The notes beneath the pieces are model-generated. The model was not told the DNA's origin. It did not search any database and saw nothing but the letters and a program-made list of their open reading frames with translations. A DNA stretch of 64,000 nucleotides from GCA-002733465 sp965230525 (GTDB taxonomy: Bacteria > Pseudomonadota > Gammaproteobacteria > Enterobacterales > Kangiellaceae), in contig OZ246008.1 in NCBI GenBank assembly GCA_965230525.1, positions 1,240,001 through 1,304,000 on the forward strand, written 5' to 3'. Position numbers and translations under genes: made by a program. This document shows positions 8,872 through 17,878 of this stretch, in pieces; positions within the stretch are counted from its first letter, which is position 1, and each line of letters opens with the position of its first letter.

Positions 8872-9624
8872 CTAGTCAAGTGAATTAGATTGTTGTTTTT
8901 TACTTCCCATTATCGCGAAAACCAAACCTAATTCAAACAATATCCACATAGGAATCGCAAGTAGTACTTGCGAGATGACGTCAGGGGGCGTCAGTAACAT
9001 ACCGACAACAAACACCCCAACTATTACATAGGGACGCTTTTGTTTTAGACTTTCAACGGTAGTGAGGCCAGACCAAACCATCAGAATAGTCGCAACAGGG
9101 ATCTCAAAGGCCATGCCAAATGCGAAAAACATTTTCAGCACTATGTCCAAATAGCTACTGATATCAGGTAGCACTTGGATACCTGTTGGGCCGGCAGCCG
9201 TTAAGAAAGCCCAGGCCATAGGAAATACCACAAAATAGGCAAAGGCTAAGCCGGAATAAAAAAGTATAATACTGGAAAACAGTAACGGATAAGCAAATCG
9301 CTTTTCATGTCGATAGAGGCCGGGCGAAATGAACCCCCAAGCCTGATGAAGTATAAAAGGCATCGCCAAAAATACCGACAGCACCGCAGTCATTTTAAAG
9401 GGTGTTAAAAACGGAGCGATGATATCCGTAGCTATCATATTGGACGACTCTGGCAGGTGCACGAGTAGCGGAGCAGATAGCAGCAGGTAGATGTCGTTTG
9501 CCCAGTAGATTAAGCCAACAAATACCACGACAACTGATAGAACCATGCGCAGCAGCCTGTCTCGCAACTCTAATAAATGCGAAATTAATGGCATGTCTTT
9601 TTCAGAAGAATCTTGCTCGGTCAT
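8872..9624 (-). CDS. tatC: Twin-arginine translocase subunit TatC
   Basis: Receptor for twin-arginine signal peptides in the inner membrane. The 250 residues show six hydrophobic segments and the conserved opening LISHLLELRDRLLRM. The FxxPF-type segment (APFLTPFKMT) and the conserved Pro-containing loops are also present. E. coli TatC is 258 residues. It follows tatB by 6 bp in the order tatA-tatB-tatC on the minus strand. The three genes give a complete Tat system. Confidence 0.95.
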   Translation of the reverse strand: MTEQDSSEKDMPLISHLLELRDRLLRMVLSVVVVFVGLIYWANDIYLLLSAPLLVHLPESSNMIATDIIAPFLTPFKMTAVLSVFLAMPFILHQAWGFISPGLYRHEKRFAYPLLFSSIILFYSGLAFAYFVVFPMAWAFLTAAGPTGIQVLPDISSYLDIVLKMFFAFGMAFEIPVATILMVWSGLTTVESLKQKRPYVIVGVFVVGMLLTPPDVISQVLLAIPMWILFELGLVFAIMGSKKQQSNSLD

Positions 9625-9630
9625 GGTGGA

Positions 9631-10044
9631 CTATTTTTTAGGTTGTGGTTGGTCGCTTTTATCCGCATCAGGACTAGGCGATTTTTGAGACTTTTTTTCT
9701 GCTTCTAAAATAGCAGCATTGTGTTGTTCAATTTCTTGGTCGAAGTCACTTTCAAGCGCACTCGCTTGTGCGTGAATAGTATTTTTAACTTGATCAACTT
9801 CATCTTTGAGCTCGTTTAACCCAGAAGACTGCTCAAGGTTTGCTTTTTGCTGAGCGATTTGTTCTTGTAATTCTTTGACTTTGAGCTCTCGATCGATTTC
9901 GCTTTTAATCGATTCAAAGCCCTGTTTGGCCTTGCCCACCCATAACCCAACGGTTCGCGCCGCTTTTGGCAAGCGCTCAGGCCCAAGCACAATCAGCGCG
10001 ATCACACCGACAACTAACAGCTCCAAAAAGCTCATGTCAAACAT
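9631..10044 (-). CDS. tatB: Sec-independent translocase subunit TatB
   Basis: 137 residues. An N-terminal membrane helix (MFDMSFLELLVVGVIALIVLGPERLP) contains the TatB-type Glu at position 8 and the GPERLP hinge. An amphipathic helix (KAARTVGLWVGKAKQGFESIKSEIDREL) and a long charged tail follow. The GPE hinge and the length separate it from TatA. It sits between tatA (11 bp upstream) and tatC, and forms the TatBC receptor complex. Confidence 0.93.
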   Translation of the reverse strand: MFDMSFLELLVVGVIALIVLGPERLPKAARTVGLWVGKAKQGFESIKSEIDRELKVKELQEQIAQQKANLEQSSGLNELKDEVDQVKNTIHAQASALESDFDQEIEQHNAAILEAEKKSQKSPSPDADKSDQPQPKK

Positions 10045-10055
10045 TAAGCAAGCCC

Positions 10056-10283
10056 TTACTTGTTGACTTTATCTTCTTCTTTGACGACCTCGCCTTCGAT
10101 CACATTGGCGTCTTTTTTGTCTTCAATGGAATCATCTTTTTTGTCTTCACCGTCATTAACTGCTTTTTTGAAGCCTTTTAACGCACCACCCAAATCACTT
10201 CCAATATTTTTCAAGCGTTTGGTGCCGAACAGTAAAATTACAATGACCAAAATGATTAATAATTGCCAAATGCTGATGCCCAT
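10056..10283 (-). CDS. tatA: Sec-independent translocase subunit TatA
   Basis: 75-residue pore-forming subunit. The N-terminal membrane helix (ISIWQLLIILVIVILLFGTKRL) ends at the FGTKRL hinge typical of TatA, followed by an amphipathic helix (LGGALKGFKKAVND) and an acidic/basic tail. It is the first gene of tatABC. A short direct repeat of GAGGTTCAAGT lies just upstream (10314-10337), between this gene and hinT. Confidence 0.93.
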   Translation of the reverse strand: MGISIWQLLIILVIVILLFGTKRLKNIGSDLGGALKGFKKAVNDGEDKKDDSIEDKKDANVIEGEVVKEEDKVNK

Positions 10284-10356
10284 ATTTAATTCTCTTTTTA
10301 CTTAGTTTTGGTTGAGGTTCAAGTTCGAGGTTCAAGTCTGAACGCAACGAGTTATT

Positions 10357-10692
10357 TTAAACGAAAGGTAATGGTCCACCACCTAACAAGTGAATATGTA
10401 GGTGGAATACTTCTTGTCCTCCACCTTTTCCGGTATTGATTATAGTTCTAAAACCATCAGATAAACCGTGCTGTTTCGCTAAATGCGGTAACAATAACAT
10501 CATTTTACCGATTAATTCTTGATCTTCTGGTAACAAATCATTTAAACCAGCGACGTGTTTTCGTGGGATAACCAGCAAGTGCACCTTGGCTTTTGGGGCT
10601 ATGTCCTTAAACACAACAATCTCATCATTTTCGAAGACAATATCGGCCGGAATTTCACCTTTTTCAATCTTACAAAATAAACAATCGCTCAT
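10357..10692 (-). CDS. hinT: HIT family purine nucleoside phosphoramidase (HinT-like)
   Basis: Small nucleotide hydrolase with the histidine triad HLHIHLLGG near the C-terminus and the N-terminal CLFCKIEKGEIP segment of the HinT branch. The frame opens four residues earlier at 10704, but a strong GGGGG ribosome-binding site lies just before ATG 10692, giving 111 residues. It sits between ubiB and tatA on the same strand. HinT members hydrolyse adenosine phosphoramidates and acyl- or aminoacyl-adenylates. Confidence 0.9.
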   Translation of the reverse strand: MSDCLFCKIEKGEIPADIVFENDEIVVFKDIAPKAKVHLLVIPRKHVAGLNDLLPEDQELIGKMMLLLPHLAKQHGLSDGFRTIINTGKGGGQEVFHLHIHLLGGGPLPFV

Positions 10693-10738
10693 ATTAGCCC
10701 CCAAATGGTGTTAGCCAGCTATTTCAGTTAAATATATC

Positions 10739-12394
10739 TTATTGTCGCCTAAATGCCGCAATAAAACTAGCCAAACTCAATCCCATTAATAAGCCATCAA
10801 TAATGCCGTTTTGTTGAAGCGCGGCTGGCAAAAATGTCGGCATTGGAGCAACACTTGCCAACATAAGAGTGACTCCTAGCAATGCCCAACGAATTTGTTT
10901 TGTTGATGAGGCTTGTGAAGCTTTCAGCGAATCGATAGCACCAATTAAATTGCTCTGTTGCTCCGACTGTTGGCTACTGTTACTGAGGAAGACATTAATT
11001 TTTTCAGGAATTTCCGGCAACTCTTCTAACCATCGTGGAGCCTTTTGCTTCACTTTTTCTAAAGCTGCCCACGGGCCATAGGTATCTGCTAACCACTTTT
11101 TCAAAAATGGCTGTGCGGTTTCCCATAAATCGAGTTGTGGATAGAGTTGCCTGCCAAGCCCCTCAATGTAAAGTAACGTCTTTTGTAATAAAACCAGCTG
11201 AGGCTGAACTTCCATTTCAAAGCGTCGAGCGGTTTGAAATAGCTGAACCAAAAAGTGGCCAAATGATATATCCGCCAGCGACTTACCAAAGATTGGCTCA
11301 CACGCCGTGCGAATAGCAGATTCAAACTCTTCTATTGAGACCTTTTTGGATACCCAGCCTGATTGCACGTGCAATTCAGCTATTCGTCGGTAATCACGAT
11401 TGAAAAAAGCCACAAAATTTTGTGCCAAATAGCGTTTATCTGATTGGTTAAGCGTGCCCATTATTCCGCAATCAATGGCAATATAACTCGGTTTTTGCGG
11501 ATCGTGGCAGTCGACAAAAATATTGCCGGGATGCATATCTGCATGGAAATAACTGTCTCGAAATACTTGGGTAAAAAATATTTCAACACCACGATGTGCA
11601 AGCTTTTTCATGTCAACACCGGCATGTTCAAGTGCTTGAATATCACCGATTGGTATTCCAAACACCATTTCTTGAATCATTACCCGTTTGCGAGTGTGTT
11701 GCCAGTAGATGTTAGGGACATACAGCAAATCCGAGTTCTCGAAATTTCGCTTGAGTTGAGTGGTGTTGGCAGCCTCAATTCGCAAATCTAGCTCGTTAAA
11801 TAATGATTCCTTATAGTCTCTGACAACTTGAATAGGGTGGATTCGTTTGCCCAGCTCTGAATTTGTTTCAAACCACTCTGCTAGCAATTCAAGTAATTTA
11901 ATATCAGCCAATATTTTGCGGGTAATACCTGGGCGAATCACTTTCACTACCACTTTATCGCCGTTTTTCAAAACAGCACTATGCACTTGTGCGACGGATG
12001 CTGATGCAATCGGAGCTGGCTCAAACGACTCAAACACTTGCTCAAGAGATTGTTGTAGTTGTTGCTCGATTGAGGCTATCGCTTGGTCGCTCGCAAAGGG
12101 TTCCACATCGTCCTGAAGTTTGGCCAATGACAAGGCCAAATCTTCGCTGAGTAGATCGCGACGAGTCGATAACATTTGCCCTAGCTTGATAAAAATCGGA
12201 CCTAGCTCAGTGAGCGCTAAGTTTAATCTTTCACCTCGGGACAGTTGTCGATATTTATTAGGCGTAAGTGCGAAAGCCTTAAGAATAAAATTATACTTCG
12301 CAAAAGGGGTTCCAGAAATAAATTCATCTAATCCATATCGAATCAATACTCGATTAATAACAAAGGCACGACGTAATATAAATAACTGTTTCAT
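10739..12394 (-). CDS. ubiB: Ubiquinone biosynthesis regulatory kinase/ATPase UbiB
   Basis: 551 residues, ABC1/ADCK/UbiB atypical kinase family. The signature KLGQ motif (PIFIKLGQMLSTRRDLL) is present, followed by the Ala-rich nucleotide loop (APIASASVAQVHSA), the VVVKVIRPGI strand, and the HADMHPGNIF and AIDCGIMG catalytic/metal segments. Two C-terminal membrane segments (about 500-520 and 528-547) anchor it. UbiB supports the aerobic ubiquinone complex, probably by extracting lipid precursors. It is downstream of ubiJ (18-bp gap) and ubiE on the same strand. Confidence 0.95.
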   Translation of the reverse strand: MKQLFILRRAFVINRVLIRYGLDEFISGTPFAKYNFILKAFALTPNKYRQLSRGERLNLALTELGPIFIKLGQMLSTRRDLLSEDLALSLAKLQDDVEPFASDQAIASIEQQLQQSLEQVFESFEPAPIASASVAQVHSAVLKNGDKVVVKVIRPGITRKILADIKLLELLAEWFETNSELGKRIHPIQVVRDYKESLFNELDLRIEAANTTQLKRNFENSDLLYVPNIYWQHTRKRVMIQEMVFGIPIGDIQALEHAGVDMKKLAHRGVEIFFTQVFRDSYFHADMHPGNIFVDCHDPQKPSYIAIDCGIMGTLNQSDKRYLAQNFVAFFNRDYRRIAELHVQSGWVSKKVSIEEFESAIRTACEPIFGKSLADISFGHFLVQLFQTARRFEMEVQPQLVLLQKTLLYIEGLGRQLYPQLDLWETAQPFLKKWLADTYGPWAALEKVKQKAPRWLEELPEIPEKINVFLSNSSQQSEQQSNLIGAIDSLKASQASSTKQIRWALLGVTLMLASVAPMPTFLPAALQQNGIIDGLLMGLSLASFIAAFRRQ

Positions 12395-12412
12395 AGGACT
12401 GGTTTAGCGGCC

Positions 12413-13063
12413 TCAGGGATTCGAGTCAGACGAAGTGGTAGCGTTATCTGGCTGCTTGCTTGTTTGGTTTAATCGAGCAATGCGAGCGTTTAATCTATCC
12501 GTTTTACTTCTTATCTGATCAACTTGGTCAAAAAATAGCTGTTGCTCTGATAGCGACGGCGCTACTTTGGCTTCTTCTTGTAGGTATTCGGAAGCATCTT
12601 GACGCATGCTGTTTCCTGTTTGTATCAGCCAACCAGAAAAGGATTTAAGTCCTTGCGACAAGGTGTGGCCAAGCGGGTCGCCAAACACCTTGGCTATTGG
12701 TTCTTGCCAATCAATTTCAAGTGACTGGACAAAGGATTGAAACTTTTGAGCAGTGGCAATTTCGCCAGTGAAATGGAGTTCGCCTTTAAAGATGGCATCA
12801 GAGCGATGCTGACTCGTTGCTGCCGCGATAAATGCGGAGGATTGACCTTTGATGGCTGCCGAGATCGCCGACGAATGAGATTCGCTGATTTTGATTTGCC
12901 CTTTGTTAAAGCTAATGTAATAGCGAACATTAAAGTCATCAATTTCAACTAAAATGACCTTGTCATCAAAAGCCGCCAGCTGAGAACTCGCTTGAGCATC
13001 CAGTGAGATTAGTTTTTGTGCTGCGGATTGTAACAGCGAAGCTGAAATTCGATTAAATGACAT
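12413..13063 (-). CDS. ubiJ: Ubiquinone biosynthesis accessory factor UbiJ (SCP2 domain)
   Basis: 216 residues. An N-terminal SCP2-type lipid-binding domain covers about 20-120, including KGELHFTGEIATAQKFQSFV. A C-terminal coiled coil (LSEQQLFFDQVDQIRSKTDRLNARIARL) follows, with a Ser/Asp-rich tail. Its place between ubiE and ubiB is the standard ubiE-ubiJ-ubiB arrangement, and length matches the ~201-residue E. coli protein. UbiJ binds ubiquinone intermediates in the soluble Ubi complex. Confidence 0.9.
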   Translation of the reverse strand: MSFNRISASLLQSAAQKLISLDAQASSQLAAFDDKVILVEIDDFNVRYYISFNKGQIKISESHSSAISAAIKGQSSAFIAAATSQHRSDAIFKGELHFTGEIATAQKFQSFVQSLEIDWQEPIAKVFGDPLGHTLSQGLKSFSGWLIQTGNSMRQDASEYLQEEAKVAPSLSEQQLFFDQVDQIRSKTDRLNARIARLNQTSKQPDNATTSSDSNP

Positions 13064-13095
13064 AATGCACGGGTATCTCTAAATTGGTATTCGCT

Positions 13096-13845
13096 TCAAT
13101 ATTTAAAGCCGCGATGTAAGGCGACAATGCCGCCGGTAAGATTATGATATTCGCAATCTTCAAAATTTGCAGTTTCAAACATCGATTTTAGTGTTTCTTG
13201 ATCGGGGTGCATTCTTATTGATTCGGCCAAGTAGCGGTAGCTGTCTTCATCGCCGGTCACCCATTGACCGATTTTAGGCAATAAATTAAATGAGTAACTA
13301 TCGTAGACTTTGCTCAGTAGCTCGTTGGTTGGCTGTGAAAACTCAAGCACCAAAAGTCGCCCGCCCGGCTTCAAAACTCGATACATGGATTTAAGCGCAG
13401 TTTGTTTATCGGTAACATTTCGCAGACCAAATGCCATGGTAATGCAATCAAAATAATTGTCTTCAAAGGGCAAGCATTCGGCATTGACTTGCGCAAACTC
13501 AATATTGTTTATTAAGCCACGGTCGATCAGTCGATCTCGGCCAACTTTTAGCATTGAATCATTGATATCGGCCAGTACGATTTTGCCCTGTTCGCCGACG
13601 ATCGGAGAAAATAACGCAGCTAAATCGCCAGTACCTCCTGCTAAGTCTAAGATTCGACTTGCCTTACGAGCACCACTTTTTTCGATGGTAAAGCGTTTCC
13701 AGAGTCGATGAATACCTGCCGACATTAAATCATTCATCAGGTCATATTTGACGGCGACCGAATCGAAAACTTGTGCGACTTTGCCTTGTTTTTCATCCAC
13801 TGGCACGTCGCTAAATCCGAAGTGAGTGGTTTGTTGTTTTGTCAT
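13096..13845 (-). CDS. ubiE: Demethylmenaquinone/2-methoxy-6-polyprenyl-benzoquinol methyltransferase UbiE
   Basis: Class I SAM methyltransferase for the C-methylation step of ubiquinone (and menaquinone, if made). Motifs include the family opener THFGFSDVPVDEKQGKVAQVFDSVAVKYDLMNDLMS, SAM motif I ILDLAGGTGDLA, AFGLRNVTD, and PGGRLLVLEFS. The frame opens at 13887 with a hydrophobic run that does not belong. ATG 13845 (MTKQQTTHFGF) gives 249 residues, near the 251 of E. coli. It is the first gene of ubiE-ubiJ-ubiB and is divergent from folP. Confidence 0.95.
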   Translation of the reverse strand: MTKQQTTHFGFSDVPVDEKQGKVAQVFDSVAVKYDLMNDLMSAGIHRLWKRFTIEKSGARKASRILDLAGGTGDLAALFSPIVGEQGKIVLADINDSMLKVGRDRLIDRGLINNIEFAQVNAECLPFEDNYFDCITMAFGLRNVTDKQTALKSMYRVLKPGGRLLVLEFSQPTNELLSKVYDSYSFNLLPKIGQWVTGDEDSYRYLAESIRMHPDQETLKSMFETANFEDCEYHNLTGGIVALHRGFKY

Positions 13846-14005
13846 GATAACGATGATGATTATTGATAGTGAGCACAAGTATATCAATACTCTCTGGGAT
13901 AATCAGTTAAATTCATGTTTCGATTGCGCTGGATCTAAATGGAATTTAAGGTAAGATCTGCGAATAGTGTCATGCCTGCAACTTACCCCTGAATCTGATG
14001 GACCT

Positions 14006-14839
14006 ATGAATCAAGCTGCTACTGATCAAACTATTTCCAGCACACAACCAAAACCACAGATAATGGGGATCTTGAATATCACCCCGGACTCTTTTTCCGA
14101 CGGTAGTCAGTATAACTCTGTTGATGCGGCTTTTGAGCGGGCTCAACTTATGCTGCAACAAGGTGTCGATATATTTGATATTGGTGGTGAGTCAACTCGG
14201 CCAGGGGCCGACCCCGTTTCAGCTGAGCAAGAAATAGCGCGCGTGGTGCCAGTGATAGAAAAAGTAGCCGCCCTGGGCCTGCCCATTTCGGTAGACACGA
14301 GTAAGGCACAAGTCATGCGCGCAGCGGTTGATGCCGGAGCAACCATGATCAACGACGTGAGAGCACTTCAGCAACCAGGCGCATTGCAGGCGGCGGTGGA
14401 TTTACAGGTTCCTATTTGCTTAATGCATATGCAGGGGCAGCCAAGGCAAATGCAAACTAACCCCACTTATGTTGATGTCGTTGAAGAAGTGACTGAATTT
14501 TTAGTTAATCGTGCACATGTTTGTCAACAAGCCGGTGTTGGCAAGCATTTGATCAGTCTCGATCCAGGATTTGGTTTTGGCAAAACGTTGCAACATAACC
14601 TAGAATTACTCGATCGAATGGACTATTTGGTTTCTCAGGGGTATCCCGTGCTTGCTGGATTATCGAGAAAGTCGATGTTAGGGTTAATTACAGATAAACC
14701 GGTGGAGCAAAGGTTATCAGCAAGTTTGGCGGTCGCTTTGGTTGCAATGCAAAAAGGTGCTCGCTTTATTCGTGTTCATGATGTGGCGGAAACATTTGAT
14801 GTTCGTCAGGTTTATTGCGCGTTAGCTGAGTTAAACTAA
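14006..14839 (+). CDS. folP: Dihydropteroate synthase
   Basis: Condenses p-aminobenzoate with dihydropterin pyrophosphate in folate synthesis. Signatures are IMGILNITPDSFSDG, DIGGESTRPGA, MINDVRAL, LDPGFGFGKT, and LAGLSRKSMLG near the C-terminus. The frame is open from a GTG at 13967, but ATG 14006, preceded by GGA five bases upstream, gives 277 residues, as in E. coli (282). glmM follows in the same direction, the usual folP-glmM pair. Confidence 0.94.
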   Translation: MNQAATDQTISSTQPKPQIMGILNITPDSFSDGSQYNSVDAAFERAQLMLQQGVDIFDIGGESTRPGADPVSAEQEIARVVPVIEKVAALGLPISVDTSKAQVMRAAVDAGATMINDVRALQQPGALQAAVDLQVPICLMHMQGQPRQMQTNPTYVDVVEEVTEFLVNRAHVCQQAGVGKHLISLDPGFGFGKTLQHNLELLDRMDYLVSQGYPVLAGLSRKSMLGLITDKPVEQRLSASLAVALVAMQKGARFIRVHDVAETFDVRQVYCALAELN

Positions 14840-14929
14840 GCAAGCGCTCGCGACTACTAAGCTAATCGAGATTAAAGCTCTGCACGCGAGAAAGTGACGA
14901 GCAATTTAAATTATAAAATAGGATTTTCA

Positions 14930-16264
14930 ATGTCAAAAAAGTATTTTGGAACCGATGGTATACGCGGTCAGGTTGGTGAGTATCCAATCACTCCTGAATT
15001 TGTAATGAAGCTCGGTTGGGCAGTGGGAAAAGTACTGGGAAAACGACCTCAAGATAGAATTGTCATCGGAAAAGATACCCGTATATCTGGCTATATGTTT
15101 GAGTCAGCGCTTGAGGCAGGTATTGCTGCTGCGGGTATGAACGTACAACTCCTTGGTCCGATGCCAACGCCCGGTATTGCTTATTTAACCCGAACATTTC
15201 GAGCTGCTGCGGGAATCGTAATCTCTGCATCACACAACTCTTATTTGGATAATGGAATCAAGTTTTTCTCGGCAGAAGGTACTAAGTTAGATGATGAAAT
15301 TGAAAATCAAATAGAGGCCTACCTTGATAAAGAGATGACAACCGTTCCTGCGGATAAGCTAGGTAAAGCCAAGCGAGTATCAACCGCGGCTGGGCGGTAT
15401 ATTGAGTTCTGTAAAGCGACTATTCCTGCAACATTCAGCCTCGACGGTTTAAAAATTGTTATAGATTGTGCTAACGGCGCTGCTTATTCGGTGGGTCCTA
15501 AAGTCTTTCGTGAGCTCGGTGCGGAAGTGCAGCCGGTCTTTAACAACCCTGATGGATTAAATATTAATGAGAGTTGCGGTGCCACGGATGTAAGCTCGCT
15601 GGCAAAAATTGTGACTGCGAACAAAGCGGATTTAGGTATAGCGCTCGATGGTGATGCTGATCGACTGATAATGGTTGATCACAACGGAGAAGTGGTCGAC
15701 GGTGATGAGTTACTCTACATAATCGCAAAAGGCGCACAAGACAGCGGGCGATTAGAAGGCGGAGTGGTAGGAACGCTGATGTCCAACCTTGGTCTCGAAA
15801 AAGCGCTAAACAGCCACGGAATCGAGTTTTTGCGAGCCAAAGTTGGCGACCGTTACGTGATGGAGTTGTTAAAAGAAAATGGTTGGAATTTTGGCGGCGA
15901 GTCCTCTGGTCATCTAATTTGTTTAGACAAAAACACCACCGGAGATGGGATTATCGCTGCGCTGCAAGTATTGGCGGTTATGGTCACTGAGGACAAATCG
16001 CTTGCTGAACTTAAAGGTGGTATGTCAAAGTATCCGCAAACCATGATCAATGTTAAAGTAACAAAACGGCAAGATCCGATGCAAAATGAAACTGTGGTCG
16101 AAGCCGTACGCGAAGTTGAGGCTGTTTTGCAAGATACTGGTCGAGTGTTATTAAGAGCATCAGGTACCGAGCCTCTCATTCGAGTCATGATCGAAGGTGA
16201 AGATGCAGCGTTAGTAGAAAAGCTCACCACACAGTTAGCCGAAGTGGTTAAAAACACGCTGTAA
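14930..16264 (+). CDS. glmM: Phosphoglucosamine mutase
   Basis: Converts glucosamine-6-phosphate to glucosamine-1-phosphate for peptidoglycan and LPS. Motifs are KYFGTDGIRG, the phosphoserine loop SASHNS (Ser101), metal loop DGDADR, GGESSGH, and RASGTEPLIRVM. The frame opens at 14894, but ATG 14930 has an AGGA site 8 bases upstream and gives 444 residues (445 in E. coli). It belongs to the same superfamily as the algC-like gene at the window start, but with Asn-Ser after the catalytic His instead of Asn-Pro. Confidence 0.96.
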   Translation: MSKKYFGTDGIRGQVGEYPITPEFVMKLGWAVGKVLGKRPQDRIVIGKDTRISGYMFESALEAGIAAAGMNVQLLGPMPTPGIAYLTRTFRAAAGIVISASHNSYLDNGIKFFSAEGTKLDDEIENQIEAYLDKEMTTVPADKLGKAKRVSTAAGRYIEFCKATIPATFSLDGLKIVIDCANGAAYSVGPKVFRELGAEVQPVFNNPDGLNINESCGATDVSSLAKIVTANKADLGIALDGDADRLIMVDHNGEVVDGDELLYIIAKGAQDSGRLEGGVVGTLMSNLGLEKALNSHGIEFLRAKVGDRYVMELLKENGWNFGGESSGHLICLDKNTTGDGIIAALQVLAVMVTEDKSLAELKGGMSKYPQTMINVKVTKRQDPMQNETVVEAVREVEAVLQDTGRVLLRASGTEPLIRVMIEGEDAALVEKLTTQLAEVVKNTL

Positions 16265-16292
16265 ACTAATAAAATCAAAGAGGATATATTGA

Positions 16293-16706
16293 ATGCTTAA
16301 TTCTTTATTGGTCAAAGACTATATGGCGTCAGCAATGATTACCTTAAAGCCGGACGTTGATATCGTAGAAGCTGCTCAAACTTTACAAGAATATCGCTTA
16401 TCGGGCGCACCCGTGATCGATGATCACAATCGAGTCATTGGATTTCTGTCTGAGAAAGACTGCCTACATACGGTATTGAGTGCAGTATACAACCAAGATT
16501 ATGGCGATTTAGTCGAGGACCGAATGACCAAGAGTATTCGCAGTGTTCATCCTTCCGACAATATCACTGATATCGCTGAAAGATTTCTTAAAGACGGGGT
16601 GAGAATGTACCCAGTGATCGATAAGAATGTTTTGGTGGGCATGATATCGCGACAAAGCGTGTTAAAGGCTTTCTGCCAAATCAGTAAAACCGTTCCTCAC
16701 AAGTAA
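16293..16706 (+). CDS. CBS-domain pair protein
   Basis: 137-residue protein consisting almost wholly of two CBS motifs (about 8-60 and 75-130). Both have the characteristic VxDYM/DRMT start, APVID or YPVID, and GFLSEKD or GMISRQS ends. Such stand-alone Bateman modules bind adenine nucleotides and regulate partners. The partner is unknown. It lies 28 bp after glmM and 34 bp before hemF on the same strand. Confidence 0.85.
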   Translation: MLNSLLVKDYMASAMITLKPDVDIVEAAQTLQEYRLSGAPVIDDHNRVIGFLSEKDCLHTVLSAVYNQDYGDLVEDRMTKSIRSVHPSDNITDIAERFLKDGVRMYPVIDKNVLVGMISRQSVLKAFCQISKTVPHK

Positions 16707-16740
16707 TTGCGTATCCATTTTCTCAAGGTTTTCAAATTAA

Positions 16741-17643
16741 ATGCCACAGGTTTCCCGAGTAAAAGATTATCTACTCGATCTGCAAGATCGTATTTGTTCA
16801 GAGCTCGAAGCGAGTGATGGTAAAGCAAAGTTTATCACTGACGAGTGGCAGCGAGAACAAGGTGGTGGCGGACGAACTCGAGTGATAAAAAACGGCGGCG
16901 TGATTGAAAAAGGCGGCGTCAATTTTTCTCACGTTTATGGCGACTCAATGCCAGCCTCTGCAACCGCGCACCGACCTGAGTTAGCAGGGCGAAGTTTTCA
17001 GGCAATGGGCGTGTCATTAGTCATTCACCCTGAAAATCCCTATGTGCCAACATCGCACATGAATGTTCGCTTTTTCATCGCTGAAAAACCGGGTGAAAAT
17101 CCGGTGTGGTGGTTTGGTGGCGGTTTCGATTTAACGCCTTATTACGGTTTTGATGAAGACTGTATTCACTGGCATCAGGTTGCCCAGAAGGCCTGTGCGC
17201 CGCTCGGTGAACAAGCCTACAATAAATACAAAAAATGGTGCGACGACTACTTTTATATCAAGCACCGTAATGAACAGCGCGGCATCGGAGGGTTATTCTT
17301 TGATGACCTCAACCAACCCGACTTTGAAACTGCGTTTCTATTTATGCAAAGTGTTGGTGATCATTACACTCAAGGAATTCTGCCAATTATTGAGCGCCGC
17401 AAAAATACACCGTTTAGTGCCGCACAACTCGAATTCCAAAAAGTGCGGCGTGGCCGGTATGTAGAGTTTAATCTAGTTTATGACCGAGGTACTTTATTCG
17501 GGCTACAAACCGGCGGTCGAACGGAGTCGATTCTCATGTCACTACCTGCCAATGTCGGTTGGGAATACGACTATCAAGTAGCGCCTGGCAGCGAAGAAGC
17601 CAAATTAACCGATTACTATTTAAAGCCACGAGATTGGCTCTAA
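16741..17643 (+). CDS. hemF: Oxygen-dependent coproporphyrinogen III oxidase
   Basis: Aerobic decarboxylation of coproporphyrinogen III to protoporphyrinogen IX. 300 residues (299 in E. coli). Conserved segments include GGGGRTRVI, GVNFSHVYGD, HMNVRFFIAEK, WWFGGGFDLTPYYGF, KKWCDDYFYIKHRNEQRGIGGLFFDDL, and YVEFNLVYDRGTLFGLQTGGRTESILMSLP. It precedes hemB by 235 bp, so two haem-synthesis genes sit together. Confidence 0.96.
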   Translation: MPQVSRVKDYLLDLQDRICSELEASDGKAKFITDEWQREQGGGGRTRVIKNGGVIEKGGVNFSHVYGDSMPASATAHRPELAGRSFQAMGVSLVIHPENPYVPTSHMNVRFFIAEKPGENPVWWFGGGFDLTPYYGFDEDCIHWHQVAQKACAPLGEQAYNKYKKWCDDYFYIKHRNEQRGIGGLFFDDLNQPDFETAFLFMQSVGDHYTQGILPIIERRKNTPFSAAQLEFQKVRRGRYVEFNLVYDRGTLFGLQTGGRTESILMSLPANVGWEYDYQVAPGSEEAKLTDYYLKPRDWL

Positions 17644-17841
17644 ATGGTTTATTTGTTGTTGAAATAAGCGTTTGCTGGCGAGCGAATAACACCCTGCTAG
17701 GAAAGCGCAAGAGGTTCTAATCGGAAAAATCTTGAAATGGAAAGCGCTTAAAAAGGAAGAATCTCGAAAAGGTGAACCTCAAAAAAAGAGCCGCGAAAAT
17801 AAGATTTGTTATTAACAACGGACTCCATTCAACCACACACA

Positions 17842-17861
17842 ATGCAAGCTAAAATTTGCAT
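17842..17861. promoter_or_regulatory. Inverted repeat just upstream of hemB
   Basis: ATGCAA (17842-17847) and TTGCAT (17856-17861) form a perfect 6-bp dyad with an 8-bp spacer, 17 bp before the hemB start. It could be an operator or chance. The rest of the 17644-17878 gap shows no ORF, hairpin with T-run, or clear promoter. Confidence 0.25.
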
Positions 17862-17878
17862 AAAACTAGGAATGAGTA

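Noticed and set aside
10314..10337. Short direct repeat of GAGGTTCAAGT upstream of tatA
   Set aside because: Two copies of 11 bp only; too short and not placed in a recognised site to support a function.
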